DNA of 64,000 bases from Desmonostoc vinosum HA7617-LM4 (GTDB lineage: Bacteria; Cyanobacteriota; Cyanobacteriia; Cyanobacteriales; Nostocaceae): positions 62,001 through 126,000 of the forward strand of contig JAHHHC010000011.1 of the NCBI GenBank assembly GCA_019359515.1, read 5' to 3'. A model generated the notes under the pieces. That model saw only the letters and a program-made list of their open reading frames with translations. It did not search any database and was not told the origin of the DNA. Both the position numbers and the translations under genes were made by a program. Positions 1 through 8,746 of this stretch are shown here, one piece after another. Numbering within the stretch: position 1 is the first letter of the stretch; every line of letters begins with the position of its first letter.

Positions 1-17
1 TAAGATTTGCATAGACA

Positions 18-1403
18 ATGTTAAACGTCACAATTACACCTCATCGTGAATTTTTGCCTGCTGAAAATGCTGAGCAAAAACTGTTTATAATGCTGAAAAT
101 GCGTCCAACTAAACAGGTGGCAAATTCTCGTCCTTCTACTACATTTGTGTTGTTGATAGATACTAGTGGCTCGATGGATGAGGTGGTGATTGGTGAACCG
201 CAAGCAACTGGCAGAACTTATTATGATGATGGCAAAGAATGGATGGAAGTAACAGGGGCTAAGTCGAAGGGGGATATAGTTATAGAATCCCTGTTAGCAC
301 TGATTCATTCAGGTAAATTGAGCCAAAGCGATCGCATTGCAATTGTGCGCTTTAATGAGCAGGCTGCTAGTATAATTGGATTGACATCAGCCACACAAGT
401 CAAGCATTTAGAAGATGCGATCGCTCAACTTCATCACTGTTCTGGTGGTACGCGAATTGGCAGTGGTTTACGCCAAGCGTTTCACATCCTTGGTGAGCAA
501 CAGATGACTTGTCTACGCACCTTATTATTTACCGATGGTCAAACCATCGATGAAGACTTATGTCAAGAGCTAGCCAGAGAATTCGCTCTGAAAAATATTC
601 CCATCACAGCATTAGGAGTAGGCGACTTTAATGAAGACTTGCTCAATTATTTAAGTGACGTTACTGGAGGTCGCTCTTTCCATGTAGTCACAGATAAAAC
701 TAGCGATATTGCTGTCTCGATTACCGATTTACCAAACAAAATTATCGAAGAATTTAGTCTAGCTCAACAAGATGTAATTACCAATTTAGCCCTAGATGTC
801 AAAACCGTCAAAGGAGTAAAACTAACTCGCATCGTCCGCGCTTATCCTTCACAAGCAGAATTTCCCTTACATCAAGACACCCATCCACTTGGGAATGCCT
901 CAGCAAATGATGAAACTATTTTCATTTTGGAATTTACAATCGACAGTCGTCCAGCATCTCGAATTCGGATTGCCCAACTCGGTTTAACTTATGATATTCC
1001 TAGTCAAAATAAACGTGGTGAGCTACCAATTCAAAATGTCATTGTACAATTTGTTGCCGGACAAAACTTTGCTGCTCAAGTTGACCAAGAAGTGATGGGA
1101 TATATACAACAATGTAACATTTCTCAATTAATTAATGAAGCTGCTAAAGCCTCAGAAATTGGTAACTTTGTGCGAGCTGAAGAACTTTTAGAAACAGCTC
1201 AACGCATGACTATGCGCGTAGGTAATGAGGCTATGACTAAATCTCTTTTAAGCGCTCAAGATGAATTAAGAAAAACCCGTAAAATATCTCCCGATACACG
1301 TAAAACTATCAAAATGGGAGCTAAAGGTAAAACTATTAAAATGAGTACCAGTTTAGATGACGAAATTTCCGAAGAACAAATGCGTCAAGTTTCAGGTACT
1401 TAA
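18..1403 (+). CDS. VWA domain protein of a phospho-signalling cluster
   Basis: A 461-residue protein with a von Willebrand factor A domain at about residues 42-235. The MIDAS metal site is visible as DTSGS (48-52), a GGTRIG threonine loop and a later FTDG aspartate. A second beta-rich region follows, then a helical tail holding two KTIKM motifs (429-433 and 438-442). No signal peptide or membrane segment is seen, so it is probably cytosolic. It is followed by FHA, PP2C and Ser/Thr kinase genes on the same strand, 29 bp before the FHA gene. This set resembles the TerY-like VWA/phosphatase/kinase triads. The VWA assignment is firm; a role as a scaffold or phospho-target is inference. Confidence 0.88.
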   Translation: MLNVTITPHREFLPAENAEQKLFIMLKMRPTKQVANSRPSTTFVLLIDTSGSMDEVVIGEPQATGRTYYDDGKEWMEVTGAKSKGDIVIESLLALIHSGKLSQSDRIAIVRFNEQAASIIGLTSATQVKHLEDAIAQLHHCSGGTRIGSGLRQAFHILGEQQMTCLRTLLFTDGQTIDEDLCQELAREFALKNIPITALGVGDFNEDLLNYLSDVTGGRSFHVVTDKTSDIAVSITDLPNKIIEEFSLAQQDVITNLALDVKTVKGVKLTRIVRAYPSQAEFPLHQDTHPLGNASANDETIFILEFTIDSRPASRIRIAQLGLTYDIPSQNKRGELPIQNVIVQFVAGQNFAAQVDQEVMGYIQQCNISQLINEAAKASEIGNFVRAEELLETAQRMTMRVGNEAMTKSLLSAQDELRKTRKISPDTRKTIKMGAKGKTIKMSTSLDDEISEEQMRQVSGT

Positions 1404-1432
1404 AATATTACAAATTTTCAGAGGTTTGATTT

Positions 1433-2443
1433 ATGAGCATAATTTGTCACGCTTGTGGCTATGAGCGTAATCCCCCCAGCGCTCAAAAATGTGAAGTCTG
1501 TTCTTCTGAACTTTCCGTAGTCACACCGCAACCTCAACAACCCTCATTAGAAAAAGATTTAACCATCGAAACTAGCCTACCCAAACCGCCACTATCTTAT
1601 ACTGACTATCCTACTAGCATTGAGATTCAGCCAGCAACACCACAAATAGTCTATGACGACCCACCGCCACCAATTAATATTCAACCACCAACACCACAAA
1701 TAGTCTATGACGACCCACCGCCACCAATTAATATTCAACCACCAACACCACAAATAGTCTATGATGACCAACCCCCGCTAATTAATATTCAACCAGCAAC
1801 GCCACAGCCACCATATTTTGAGCAAACTCCCAGCAACTCAATTTCCTCAGCTATGAATATTAAATGTCCTCAATGTGGATACGATAGCAACTTACCTAGC
1901 ACAGAGTTTTGTGAGGTTTGCGGGTATGAATTGAGTTCTATAGCTTTAAATTCACATCAACACTCTGAACCAGTAAAAATTGAGGAAGAACCAAATTATC
2001 CATCCTATTTTAAAGCACCAACTACAGAAATTCAGCCACCAGAAGCGCAAACTTCACCTAGTTCGATAAGTTCGTCCGTAAATGCTCCTATTCCTATACC
2101 TAGCATTCAAACTATAAAACTGATCTCTAAGCAAGCAGGTTCACCAATCTCAGAATTTGTTCTAGAAGATAGCAATATAATTGGACGATTTGACCCTGAT
2201 TTAGGGCCAGTAGAAATCGATTTAGAAGGTTTTGTAGGAGCTGATTATATCTCTCGAAATCATGCGGAAATTTATCGCGAAGGAAGTCAATGGAAAATCA
2301 AAGACTTGGGATCTGAAAATGGGGTTTTCTTAAAACGGGTTGATCAAACTCGCTTTAGTGCCAGAATTACTACACCGGAAATTTTAAATATTGGGGACGA
2401 AGTAGCATTTGGTAGAATTCGTTTTGTTTTTCAAAGTTCTTAG
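1433..2443 (+). CDS. Double zinc-ribbon FHA domain protein
   Basis: A 336-residue protein with two short zinc ribbons: Cys5/8/20/23 and Cys145/148/160/163. Between them is a Pro-rich linker with near-identical 18-residue units (INIQPPTPQIVYDD type, about nt 1620-1810). A C-terminal FHA domain occupies about residues 235-336 and has the GR, SRNHAE and GSENGVFL signatures. FHA domains bind phosphothreonine, so this is a likely reader of phosphorylation by the kinase encoded downstream. It lies 29 bp after the VWA gene. Domain assignment is firm; partners are inferred from context. Confidence 0.88.
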   Translation: MSIICHACGYERNPPSAQKCEVCSSELSVVTPQPQQPSLEKDLTIETSLPKPPLSYTDYPTSIEIQPATPQIVYDDPPPPINIQPPTPQIVYDDPPPPINIQPPTPQIVYDDQPPLINIQPATPQPPYFEQTPSNSISSAMNIKCPQCGYDSNLPSTEFCEVCGYELSSIALNSHQHSEPVKIEEEPNYPSYFKAPTTEIQPPEAQTSPSSISSSVNAPIPIPSIQTIKLISKQAGSPISEFVLEDSNIIGRFDPDLGPVEIDLEGFVGADYISRNHAEIYREGSQWKIKDLGSENGVFLKRVDQTRFSARITTPEILNIGDEVAFGRIRFVFQSS

Positions 2444-2504
2444 TAACTACATACACTTGCAAGGAGGTTGAGCGATATCAAGTTTATTTTATTTTGAATT
2501 GCCT

Positions 2505-4256
2505 ATGAATATCTCCACAACTGATGCTCCTAATATTCTAGTGATTCAAGAAAACATCTGTTTTCAAATTGACCTGTTTTGCATAGAAGTGAAAGCTTAT
2601 CTCGGTCTATTTGCTGATGTTCATTATTTTCATGTCAATATTCATAAATTTGAGAATAACAGTAGGCTTGATGAAGTTAATTTAGAAAGATTGGGATTAT
2701 TGCGTGTAGGAGATGTTGATGGTAATCTCAATTTAGAACTACAACTAAGGCAGGTTCTTGATAACCACAAAATGGTTGCGGAATTATTATGCTCTACAGA
2801 GGATTGGATAGTTATTAATTGCTCATCAGAACAAGCTGTAGAAGCAGATATTGAGTTATCTTTAAACCCTATTTTTATTCCAGAAACTCTGCTGGATGAG
2901 TCTGAATATTTAGAAGAAGAATTTTTAGAACCACGAGCATTAGTATCTAAATTGCCTAGTAGTAAAAGAATACTACTTAGCTATTTGCCAGAGCCAGAAA
3001 AGACACTTTTAGCTTGGCTAAAACAAGACCATACTTTAGAAACATGCTTATCGTTGGCTATTCAAGTATGCCAGTTTTTTCGCTACGTTTATCAACAAGG
3101 ATGGTGCTTTGTTCAAATTACACCAGCTTTTGTTCAGATAGGCACACTGATTCAATTTTTTGATTTGACAGGAATTTGTGGTGTTGGTCAAAAGCTTAGC
3201 TATGGCTTAACAGGAGATTATTGTGCTTGCGAACTAGCTTTAGGTTATCCAATTGATGAGCAGATGAGTACCTATATTGTAGGTATTTTGTTGTATCAAT
3301 CTATTCATCATCAACTTCCTAATCTGGATGACCCTGGCAAACTGATAATCAGACCGATTCCTCGAATTTACCAAATTATTAGTATTTGCTTGGCATCGTT
3401 TGGCGATCGCTTTTCTTTATCGCAACTACTCAGCATTCTAATTGAAACCAGACAATCATACAATACACCACAAATTCGATGGTGCGTGGCCAGTCGTTCC
3501 ACTGTAGGTTTATCACCAAGTCGTCTGCAAAATGAGGATAGCTATGGTGTCAAACAACATTACTCAAATCAGTCTGAGGCTTTAATTTTGGCAGTTATAG
3601 CCGATGGTATGGGAGGCATGGCCCAAGGTGAAATAGCCAGTCAATTCGCTGTTAAGACAGTTTTAGAAGCAGCTATACCTATTAGTTTAAAAAGTGCGGC
3701 AGACCGCGCCAAATGGTTAACTACTTTAGTGCAAAAAGCTAACGAATCTGTATCTCAACATGTACAAGATGGAGGAACTACACTAAGTCTTGTGTTAGCA
3801 GTCAATAGAGAATTAATGATTGCTCATATCGGTGATAGCCGGATTTTTTTATTACGGAACGGTTGTATATGTCAGTTAAGTGAGGATCATTCTATGGTAG
3901 CTATGCTACTCGCTAATGGTCAAATTAGCTATGAAGAAAGTCAAGAGCATCCAGACCGTAGTGTTTTGCTTAAGTCTCTTGGGAGTAAACGTAAAATTAG
4001 CGAGGATTATCTCCAAGATTTAAGCCGTTTTGGCTCAAGTTTATCAATGACTTTAGAAGATGGAGATACTTTAATCCTTTGCTCAGATGGTATTTGGGAT
4101 TTAGTTTCTATGGATGAGTTAGCAGAAGTTTTTGTTACTAATCAAAACTTACAAGTTGCTGCTAATACAACAATTGATCAAGTCATTTATAGAGGAGCTA
4201 TTGATAATGCAACTATTCTTGTATTGCAATGTTCTATAGAAAAATATTACGAGTGA
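2505..4256 (+). CDS. Pseudokinase-like region fused to PP2C Ser/Thr phosphatase
   Basis: A protein of about 583 residues from the ATG at 2505; an upstream TTG at 2499 would add two. The C-terminal part (about 325-580) is a PP2C phosphatase with the metal-binding motifs DGMGG (about 369), GDSR (about 445), SDG and DNAT. All the key aspartates are present. The N-terminal part, especially about 160-310, has the rhythm of a kinase C-lobe (a region like the activation segment, then a helix resembling 'D.YxxGxLLY') but lacks the HRD and DFG catalytic motifs. It is therefore probably a pseudokinase or unrelated regulatory region. It sits between FHA and kinase genes and is the likely opposing phosphatase. 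Confidence 0.85.
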   Translation: MNISTTDAPNILVIQENICFQIDLFCIEVKAYLGLFADVHYFHVNIHKFENNSRLDEVNLERLGLLRVGDVDGNLNLELQLRQVLDNHKMVAELLCSTEDWIVINCSSEQAVEADIELSLNPIFIPETLLDESEYLEEEFLEPRALVSKLPSSKRILLSYLPEPEKTLLAWLKQDHTLETCLSLAIQVCQFFRYVYQQGWCFVQITPAFVQIGTLIQFFDLTGICGVGQKLSYGLTGDYCACELALGYPIDEQMSTYIVGILLYQSIHHQLPNLDDPGKLIIRPIPRIYQIISICLASFGDRFSLSQLLSILIETRQSYNTPQIRWCVASRSTVGLSPSRLQNEDSYGVKQHYSNQSEALILAVIADGMGGMAQGEIASQFAVKTVLEAAIPISLKSAADRAKWLTTLVQKANESVSQHVQDGGTTLSLVLAVNRELMIAHIGDSRIFLLRNGCICQLSEDHSMVAMLLANGQISYEESQEHPDRSVLLKSLGSKRKISEDYLQDLSRFGSSLSMTLEDGDTLILCSDGIWDLVSMDELAEVFVTNQNLQVAANTTIDQVIYRGAIDNATILVLQCSIEKYYE

Positions 4257-4280
4257 ATTTACGCTTAATGCGAATTAAAT

Positions 4281-4306
4281 AATTCGTAATTCGTAATTCG
4301 TAATTA
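4281..4306. repeat. ATTCGTA heptamer tandem repeat
   Basis: About three and a half copies of the 7-bp unit ATTCGTA between the PP2C and kinase genes. The same unit recurs at about 6921, 12238, 18784, 30018, 42851, 46186, 49727 and 55526. Confidence 0.85.
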
Positions 4307-4383
4307 ATTTTTGTAATAGGGATTTCACCCCAACACAAAACTTGCCGATTATAGAAGCGGGGGACTTAAACCCACGGAACGTG

Positions 4384-4445
4384 TTAAAAGCTTTAATCTT
4401 GTAGGGGGTGTTACGGACGCAAGTCCTAATGCACCGAAGATATCC
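4384..4445 (+). repeat. Dispersed repeat, copy 1 (AAAAGCTTTAATCT...CACCGAAGAT)
   Basis: About 62 bp here match 50932-50993, with shared blocks AAAAGCTTTAATCT, AAGTCCTAA and GCACCGAAGAT. It lies in the spacer before the kinase start. No coding potential is seen. Confidence 0.7.
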
Positions 4446-4488
4446 GGCTGGATTAAAAATAAATTGTTGATTATTAAATTTAAAAATT

Positions 4489-6648
4489 ATGTCCAATCTT
4501 TGCTCTTGTTGCTTAACAATTAACCCAGATGACAAGTTAAAATGCTTGAGTTGTGGTGCAGAGCTTTCCTTGATAGCTGAAAGCAATTCAGAGTTTGTTG
4601 CTCCTAATCATTTACCTCCAGGAACATTTCTGAAAGATCATCAATATCAATTAGAAAAAACTTTGGGTCAAGGAGGATTTGCTATTACATATCAAGCAAA
4701 AGATTTAGTTAATAGCTCTAGGTATGTTGCTATTAAAGAACTCTGGCCAGATAGAGCCGGGAGAGAAGATTTAAAAGTTAAATGGCCGTATTCTATACCC
4801 CCACTGGAGCGCCAAGAACAAATCAATAAGTTTCAGGATGAAGCACAAAATTTGCAAGGTTTAGCTAAATTTAAACATCCCAGTATTGTTAAGATATATG
4901 ATTGGTTTGAAGAGAATAGTACTGTCTATATAGTAATGGAATTTATCGATGGTAAAACCTTACATAACATTTTAAAAGAAGAAGGAATTCTCTCAGAAAA
5001 CAGGATAAAAAAATATTTTTTACAATTAGCCTATGCTCTGAAGATTATTCATGAAAATAATTTGCTGCACAGAGATATTAAACCAGACAATATTATTATC
5101 AATCATCAAGATAGAGCAGTATTAATAGATTTTGGTGCTTCTAGAGAGTTTTTAGCAGGTCGCAGCAAAAACATGACGCGAATTTGGACTCCTGGATATG
5201 CCCCGCCAGAGCAGTATTCTTATCGAGCCACCCGTCATCCCAGTGCAGATATTTACTCTTTATGTGCTGCAATGTATGAGTTACTCACTGGGCGACTTCC
5301 TGCTGATGCTTTAGATAGGGTGAACTCGAAAACGACAACTCTCGGCGGCAATGATTCTCTAATTCCTCTACGTCAGGTAGTCGGTAGTCTTAGCCCTTTG
5401 ATAGAAAGAATCATTCTCACTGGGATGAATTTGAAAGTAGAGGAGCGATTTCAGGATGCAAACTATCTCATTGAAGCTTTAAATGGTAATTACATATCTC
5501 CCCTTCTAACTCAGGCGCGGGAATTAGTTAGGCAAGGGAATTTATTACAAGCGGCTCAAGTGTATCAGCATTGTCTGCTGGAAGAACCAGAAAATAGTAA
5601 AGCTGCTGTTGAAAAAGCTTTGGTTTTGATTCATCTTAATGATTCGCAAGCAGAAGCTGCTGTACAGCAAGCACTTCAACTTCTACCTGATGATGGCAGA
5701 CTTCATGGACTTTTGGGGCTACTTTATTGTCGTCAGTCTAATTGGTCAGAAGCTGTTAAACAGTTGCAACGGGCGGTGAATTTGGCTCGTAACGAGTCTT
5801 GGATATGGGCTAATTTGGGATGGGCGCTTGTTAAGTGCGGTCAGTGGAAACAGTCTGTAGTTGCAGTAAATAAAGCTTTAGAACTCGATGAGCATTCAAC
5901 TTTTGCATTGGGTTTAAAAGCTTGGATGGCTGTTAATCAGAAGCAATGGCAATTTGCAATCCCGGCTGCACGACAAGCTATCTCAAGTTCTCAACAAATT
6001 AACTCTCAACATGCTCAGAGTTTGCAAGCATGGATATATCCTTGCTTGTTGGTTGCACTTCATAATGAAACTAAGACAACTACTTCTGAGCTAGAGATAT
6101 GTTTGCAAGAGTACATGACTCAGGTACCTGATAATAATTTTGCACATGGGTTTAAAGGTTGGTTGCAAGCTTCACAAGGTCAATGGGCTAATGCATTAGT
6201 TGAGTTTGAGCAAGGAGCATCTAAACCAAAAGTACCTTTTTGGATAATTCTCAACCTGGGCATTGCTTATGAACATGTGAGAAACTCGCAAGCAGCAATC
6301 AAAGTTTATCAAGATTGTCATCAGGTGAATTCTAAAGACGCTTTTGTATTATTTCGTTTAGGCACAACTCTTGGACAGGAGGCTCAAAGATTAGGACAAC
6401 GAGAGCTATGGTTAAAAGCCTGTTTATTTTTAGAATTGGCGTCTCAAGTCAACCCTGATTATGCAGAAGCCTATCACAATTTAGGTTGGGTTTTGCATCA
6501 TATTAGAAATGAGCATGGGTTGATTGATAATTATCCAAAGGTATTAGGTGTATATCGTCAAGCTATTCAACTTTATGAACAGCAAAATCAACCAATATTG
6601 GCACAAGGAATTAAACAAGCTTTTGATTTAATAGGGTTAAAACTATAG
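4489..6648 (+). CDS. Zinc-ribbon Ser/Thr protein kinase with TPR tail
   Basis: A 719-residue protein. It begins with a CxxC...CxxC zinc ribbon within the first 25 residues. A Hanks-type kinase follows at about 42-310, with the glycine-rich LGQGGF, the AIKE lysine, HRDIKPDN (194-201), DFG (214-216) and the GYAPPEQY segment typical of cyanobacterial kinases. TPR-like helical repeats run from about 345 to the end. All catalytic residues are present. No transmembrane segment is seen. It closes the VWA-FHA-PP2C-kinase set and has its own 230-bp upstream spacer. The same style of zinc ribbon occurs in the FHA protein, suggesting shared recruitment. Confidence 0.9.
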   Translation: MSNLCSCCLTINPDDKLKCLSCGAELSLIAESNSEFVAPNHLPPGTFLKDHQYQLEKTLGQGGFAITYQAKDLVNSSRYVAIKELWPDRAGREDLKVKWPYSIPPLERQEQINKFQDEAQNLQGLAKFKHPSIVKIYDWFEENSTVYIVMEFIDGKTLHNILKEEGILSENRIKKYFLQLAYALKIIHENNLLHRDIKPDNIIINHQDRAVLIDFGASREFLAGRSKNMTRIWTPGYAPPEQYSYRATRHPSADIYSLCAAMYELLTGRLPADALDRVNSKTTTLGGNDSLIPLRQVVGSLSPLIERIILTGMNLKVEERFQDANYLIEALNGNYISPLLTQARELVRQGNLLQAAQVYQHCLLEEPENSKAAVEKALVLIHLNDSQAEAAVQQALQLLPDDGRLHGLLGLLYCRQSNWSEAVKQLQRAVNLARNESWIWANLGWALVKCGQWKQSVVAVNKALELDEHSTFALGLKAWMAVNQKQWQFAIPAARQAISSSQQINSQHAQSLQAWIYPCLLVALHNETKTTTSELEICLQEYMTQVPDNNFAHGFKGWLQASQGQWANALVEFEQGASKPKVPFWIILNLGIAYEHVRNSQAAIKVYQDCHQVNSKDAFVLFRLGTTLGQEAQRLGQRELWLKACLFLELASQVNPDYAEAYHNLGWVLHHIRNEHGLIDNYPKVLGVYRQAIQLYEQQNQPILAQGIKQAFDLIGLKL

Positions 6649-6679
6649 GGCTTATTTTTTTAAAACTGTTCCCTTTTTC

Positions 6680-6878
6680 AGATCTTGCACCTTTCAAACT
6701 GTCAGTCGCAAAACTTACCTAATTGTTCGGCTTCGCTCTCTACCGCCAGGGATTGTAAATCCCTGTCTTATAGCAAAAGTCCATTAGAAATGGACTAAAT
6801 GCAGAGATAAATAGATATGTAATTTTTATAACTTTATTGCGGCAGACTCATTATTTTCACTGGCAGATGCAAGATGTG
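6680..6878. mobile_element. MITE-like element, ATCTTGCACC family (copy 1)
   Basis: A gene-free 343-bp spacer is mostly filled by this element. Its ends are imperfect inverted repeats (GATCTTGCACC against GCAAGATGT). It contains hairpins AGGGATTGTAAATCCCT and AGTCCATTAGAAATGGACT around the phrase ATAGCAAAAGTCC. The same layout with different stem sequences is seen at 58909-59084, and related modules occur in the 167-bp elements at 16208, 43079 and 62841. Confidence 0.65.
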
Positions 6879-6991
6879 AGCTTCCCTTCTTCGATGAACA
6901 ACAAGAACCCCAACTCATTTAATTACGAATTACGAATTACGATTTGCCTAGTTGCTAATCGTGATATTTAAAGAAGATTCTGTAGTCAATA

Positions 6992-7243
6992 TCAATCGGG
7001 GACGACAACTGTAGCTCCGTTATGATGATTAAGTGACCAGCGGTGGTCAATTTCCGCTGAGGAAAACTGACAAATTTCTTCTAATCGTTTTTGTTGTGCT
7101 GCGGCTTTTCGCAGAGTAATAATTAGCTGATTTACTTGATGTCGTAATTCGGGGTTGTCGCTGACTGCTAACATGGTTTGTCTTTCTAGAAGTTGGAGTA
7201 GAAGTTCGTAGTGGATAGGTGAAGGTAGAGGAATTTGCTCCAT
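6992..7243 (-). CDS. Small conserved cyanobacterial protein (DUF5340-like)
   Basis: An 83-residue acidic-to-neutral protein from the ATG at 7243 (MEQIPLPSPIHYELL...); a second ATG seven codons upstream is less likely. It is predicted mainly helical (ELLLQLLERQTM, then RHQVNQLIITLRKA). There is no signal peptide, membrane span or Cys motif. The N-terminus resembles a small cyanobacterial family (recalled as DUF5340) of unknown function. It stands alone between the kinase cluster and trpC. Confidence 0.65.
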   Translation of the reverse strand: MEQIPLPSPIHYELLLQLLERQTMLAVSDNPELRHQVNQLIITLRKAAAQQKRLEEICQFSSAEIDHRWSLNHHNGATVVVPD

Positions 7244-7476
7244 GAAGTTAAGTTTTAATTTCAAATTTGGGATGTTGTATTAGTCGCATTTAGTCTCTTG
7301 CTAATAAATTGTTACACAGAAAATAACTATTTCCTTAGTGCTAGAACTTAGAGAGCAATGAAGATTTAGCAAAGAGATTGGTAATGCGTTGGGCAATTTC
7401 TGCGTGTTTCTAAGTAACTTAGTTTACCAATTACGCAGGGTATTTACGGTTGCAGAGCTTGGGTGCGGCAACTCTG

Positions 7477-8367
7477 TTAGAAATGCCTTGGTAGTATACG
7501 GGCGATCGCTAAACTAGGATCTGGTTGTTTGACCAAAGATTCACCAATCAGGACAGCAGCTGCACCAGCTGTAGATACCAAACTCAAATCATCTGGGTTG
7601 TGCAATCCTGACTCGCTCACAACTAGGATTTTCCCTTCTTGCAATTGGCTACCCCTTGCAGCTAGCAGTTGACAAGTAGTTTGCAGGTCAACAGAGAAAT
7701 CCTCCAAATTGCGATTGTTGATTCCTATTAAGGATACGCCATCTAAGGCCAACACGCGATCCAGTTCTGCCAAATTGTGGACTTCAATCAAGGCTACCAT
7801 GTTGAGGTTGCGAGCAATTTTGATGAAATATTGCAAATCTTGGTCACTGAGGATTGCAGCAATCAATAAAACCGCATCTGCGCCTTGAATCCGTGCCAAA
7901 TACATTTGGTAAGGATAGATAACAAAATCCTTACACAATAGAGGTAAATCGACTGCGGCACGGATTTTAGCTAAATTGTCAAAACCGCCTTGAAAAAACT
8001 TGGCATCCGTTAACACCGAAATACAACTAGCACCACCTTGTTGATAGGACAAAGCGATCGCAACTGGATCAAAATCTTCTCGAAAAACGCCTTTACTAGG
8101 AGAAGCTTTTTTGACTTCCGCAATCAATGCGGGCTTTGTCTTACCTTGGCGCAGGGCTGCTACAAAATCACGGGTGGGTGGTGCAGAAAGTGCTTGCTTT
8201 TGCAACTCTTGTAAAGGCACCCTTTCGCGCATTTGATCAACCTCTGATTCTTTATGCCAGACAATCTCTTCTAGAATATTGTTCGGCGCAGCGTTTGGTA
8301 AAGCAACCTGATAACGCAAGATAGATACGGCAATCGATGGATTGGGTTGACGGCGACGGATTTGCAT
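7477..8367 (-). CDS. trpC: Indole-3-glycerol phosphate synthase
   Basis: Converts CdRP to indole-3-glycerol phosphate in tryptophan synthesis. A TIM barrel is visible with KKASPSKG (the catalytic lysine region), [25 protein letters not shown] and [16 protein letters not shown]. The start is set at ATG 8367 ([14 protein letters not shown], about 296 residues), because the 11 codons upstream come only from a C-rich short repeat (CCCCACT type). The N-terminal extension of about 40 residues before the barrel is usual in cyanobacteria. No other trp gene is adjacent. The gene ends 110 bp past a HIP1-rich spacer. Confidence 0.93.
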   Translation of the reverse strand: MQIRRRQPNPSIAVSILRYQVALPNAAPNNILEEIVWHKESEVDQMRERVPLQELQKQALSAPPTRDFVAALRQGKTKPALIAEVKKASPSKGVFREDFDPVAIALSYQQGGASCISVLTDAKFFQGGFDNLAKIRAAVDLPLLCKDFVIYPYQMYLARIQGADAVLLIAAILSDQDLQYFIKIARNLNMVALIEVHNLAELDRVLALDGVSLIGINNRNLEDFSVDLQTTCQLLAARGSQLQEGKILVVSESGLHNPDDLSLVSTAGAAAVLIGESLVKQPDPSLAIARILPRHF

Positions 8368-8559
8368 GTTGGGGAGTGGGGATGAGGGGAGTGGGGGCAA
8401 CTGACAGGTGTAGGTTTTTAATATTTTGCGTTTTGAGCGACGCGGAGACGGTGAGACGCAGGGACGAGGAGAAAGATTTCGGAACGCAAAAATAGGCTTT
8501 TTCGGATTGAATGTAAAATACCTACACCTGTGAGGCAGGGGGCAGGGAGGAGGGGGAGA

Positions 8560-8738
8560 ATTACGAATTACGTTAGCGTTAGCGAAGCGGTAGCGAGGTA
8601 CGAGCGTCAGCGGTAGCGAGTCCTCGATAGCGTTAGCGTTAGCGAAGCGGTAGCGAGTCCTCGAGCGTCAGCGGTAGCGAGGTACGAGCGTCAGCGTTAG
8701 CGACGCAGGAGCGTCGCGTCATTACGAATTACGAATTC
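8560..8738. repeat. Composite repeat: GC-rich block inside ATTCGTA heptamers
   Basis: The 380-bp spacer between lpdA and trpC holds short G-rich repeats (about 8410-8560), then TTACGAA heptamers bracketing a GC-rich block. The block is built of GTTAGCG, GAAGCGGTAGCGAG and GAGCGTC units. It matches, in reverse, 12281-12390 and more loosely 18797, 30042, 42874 and 46236. Confidence 0.8.
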
Positions 8739-8746
8739 CCCATTCC

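Noticed and set aside
4275-4586. A 103-residue minus-strand ORF
   Set aside because: It overlaps heptamer and dispersed repeats and the start of the kinase gene. No domain or ribosome site is seen.
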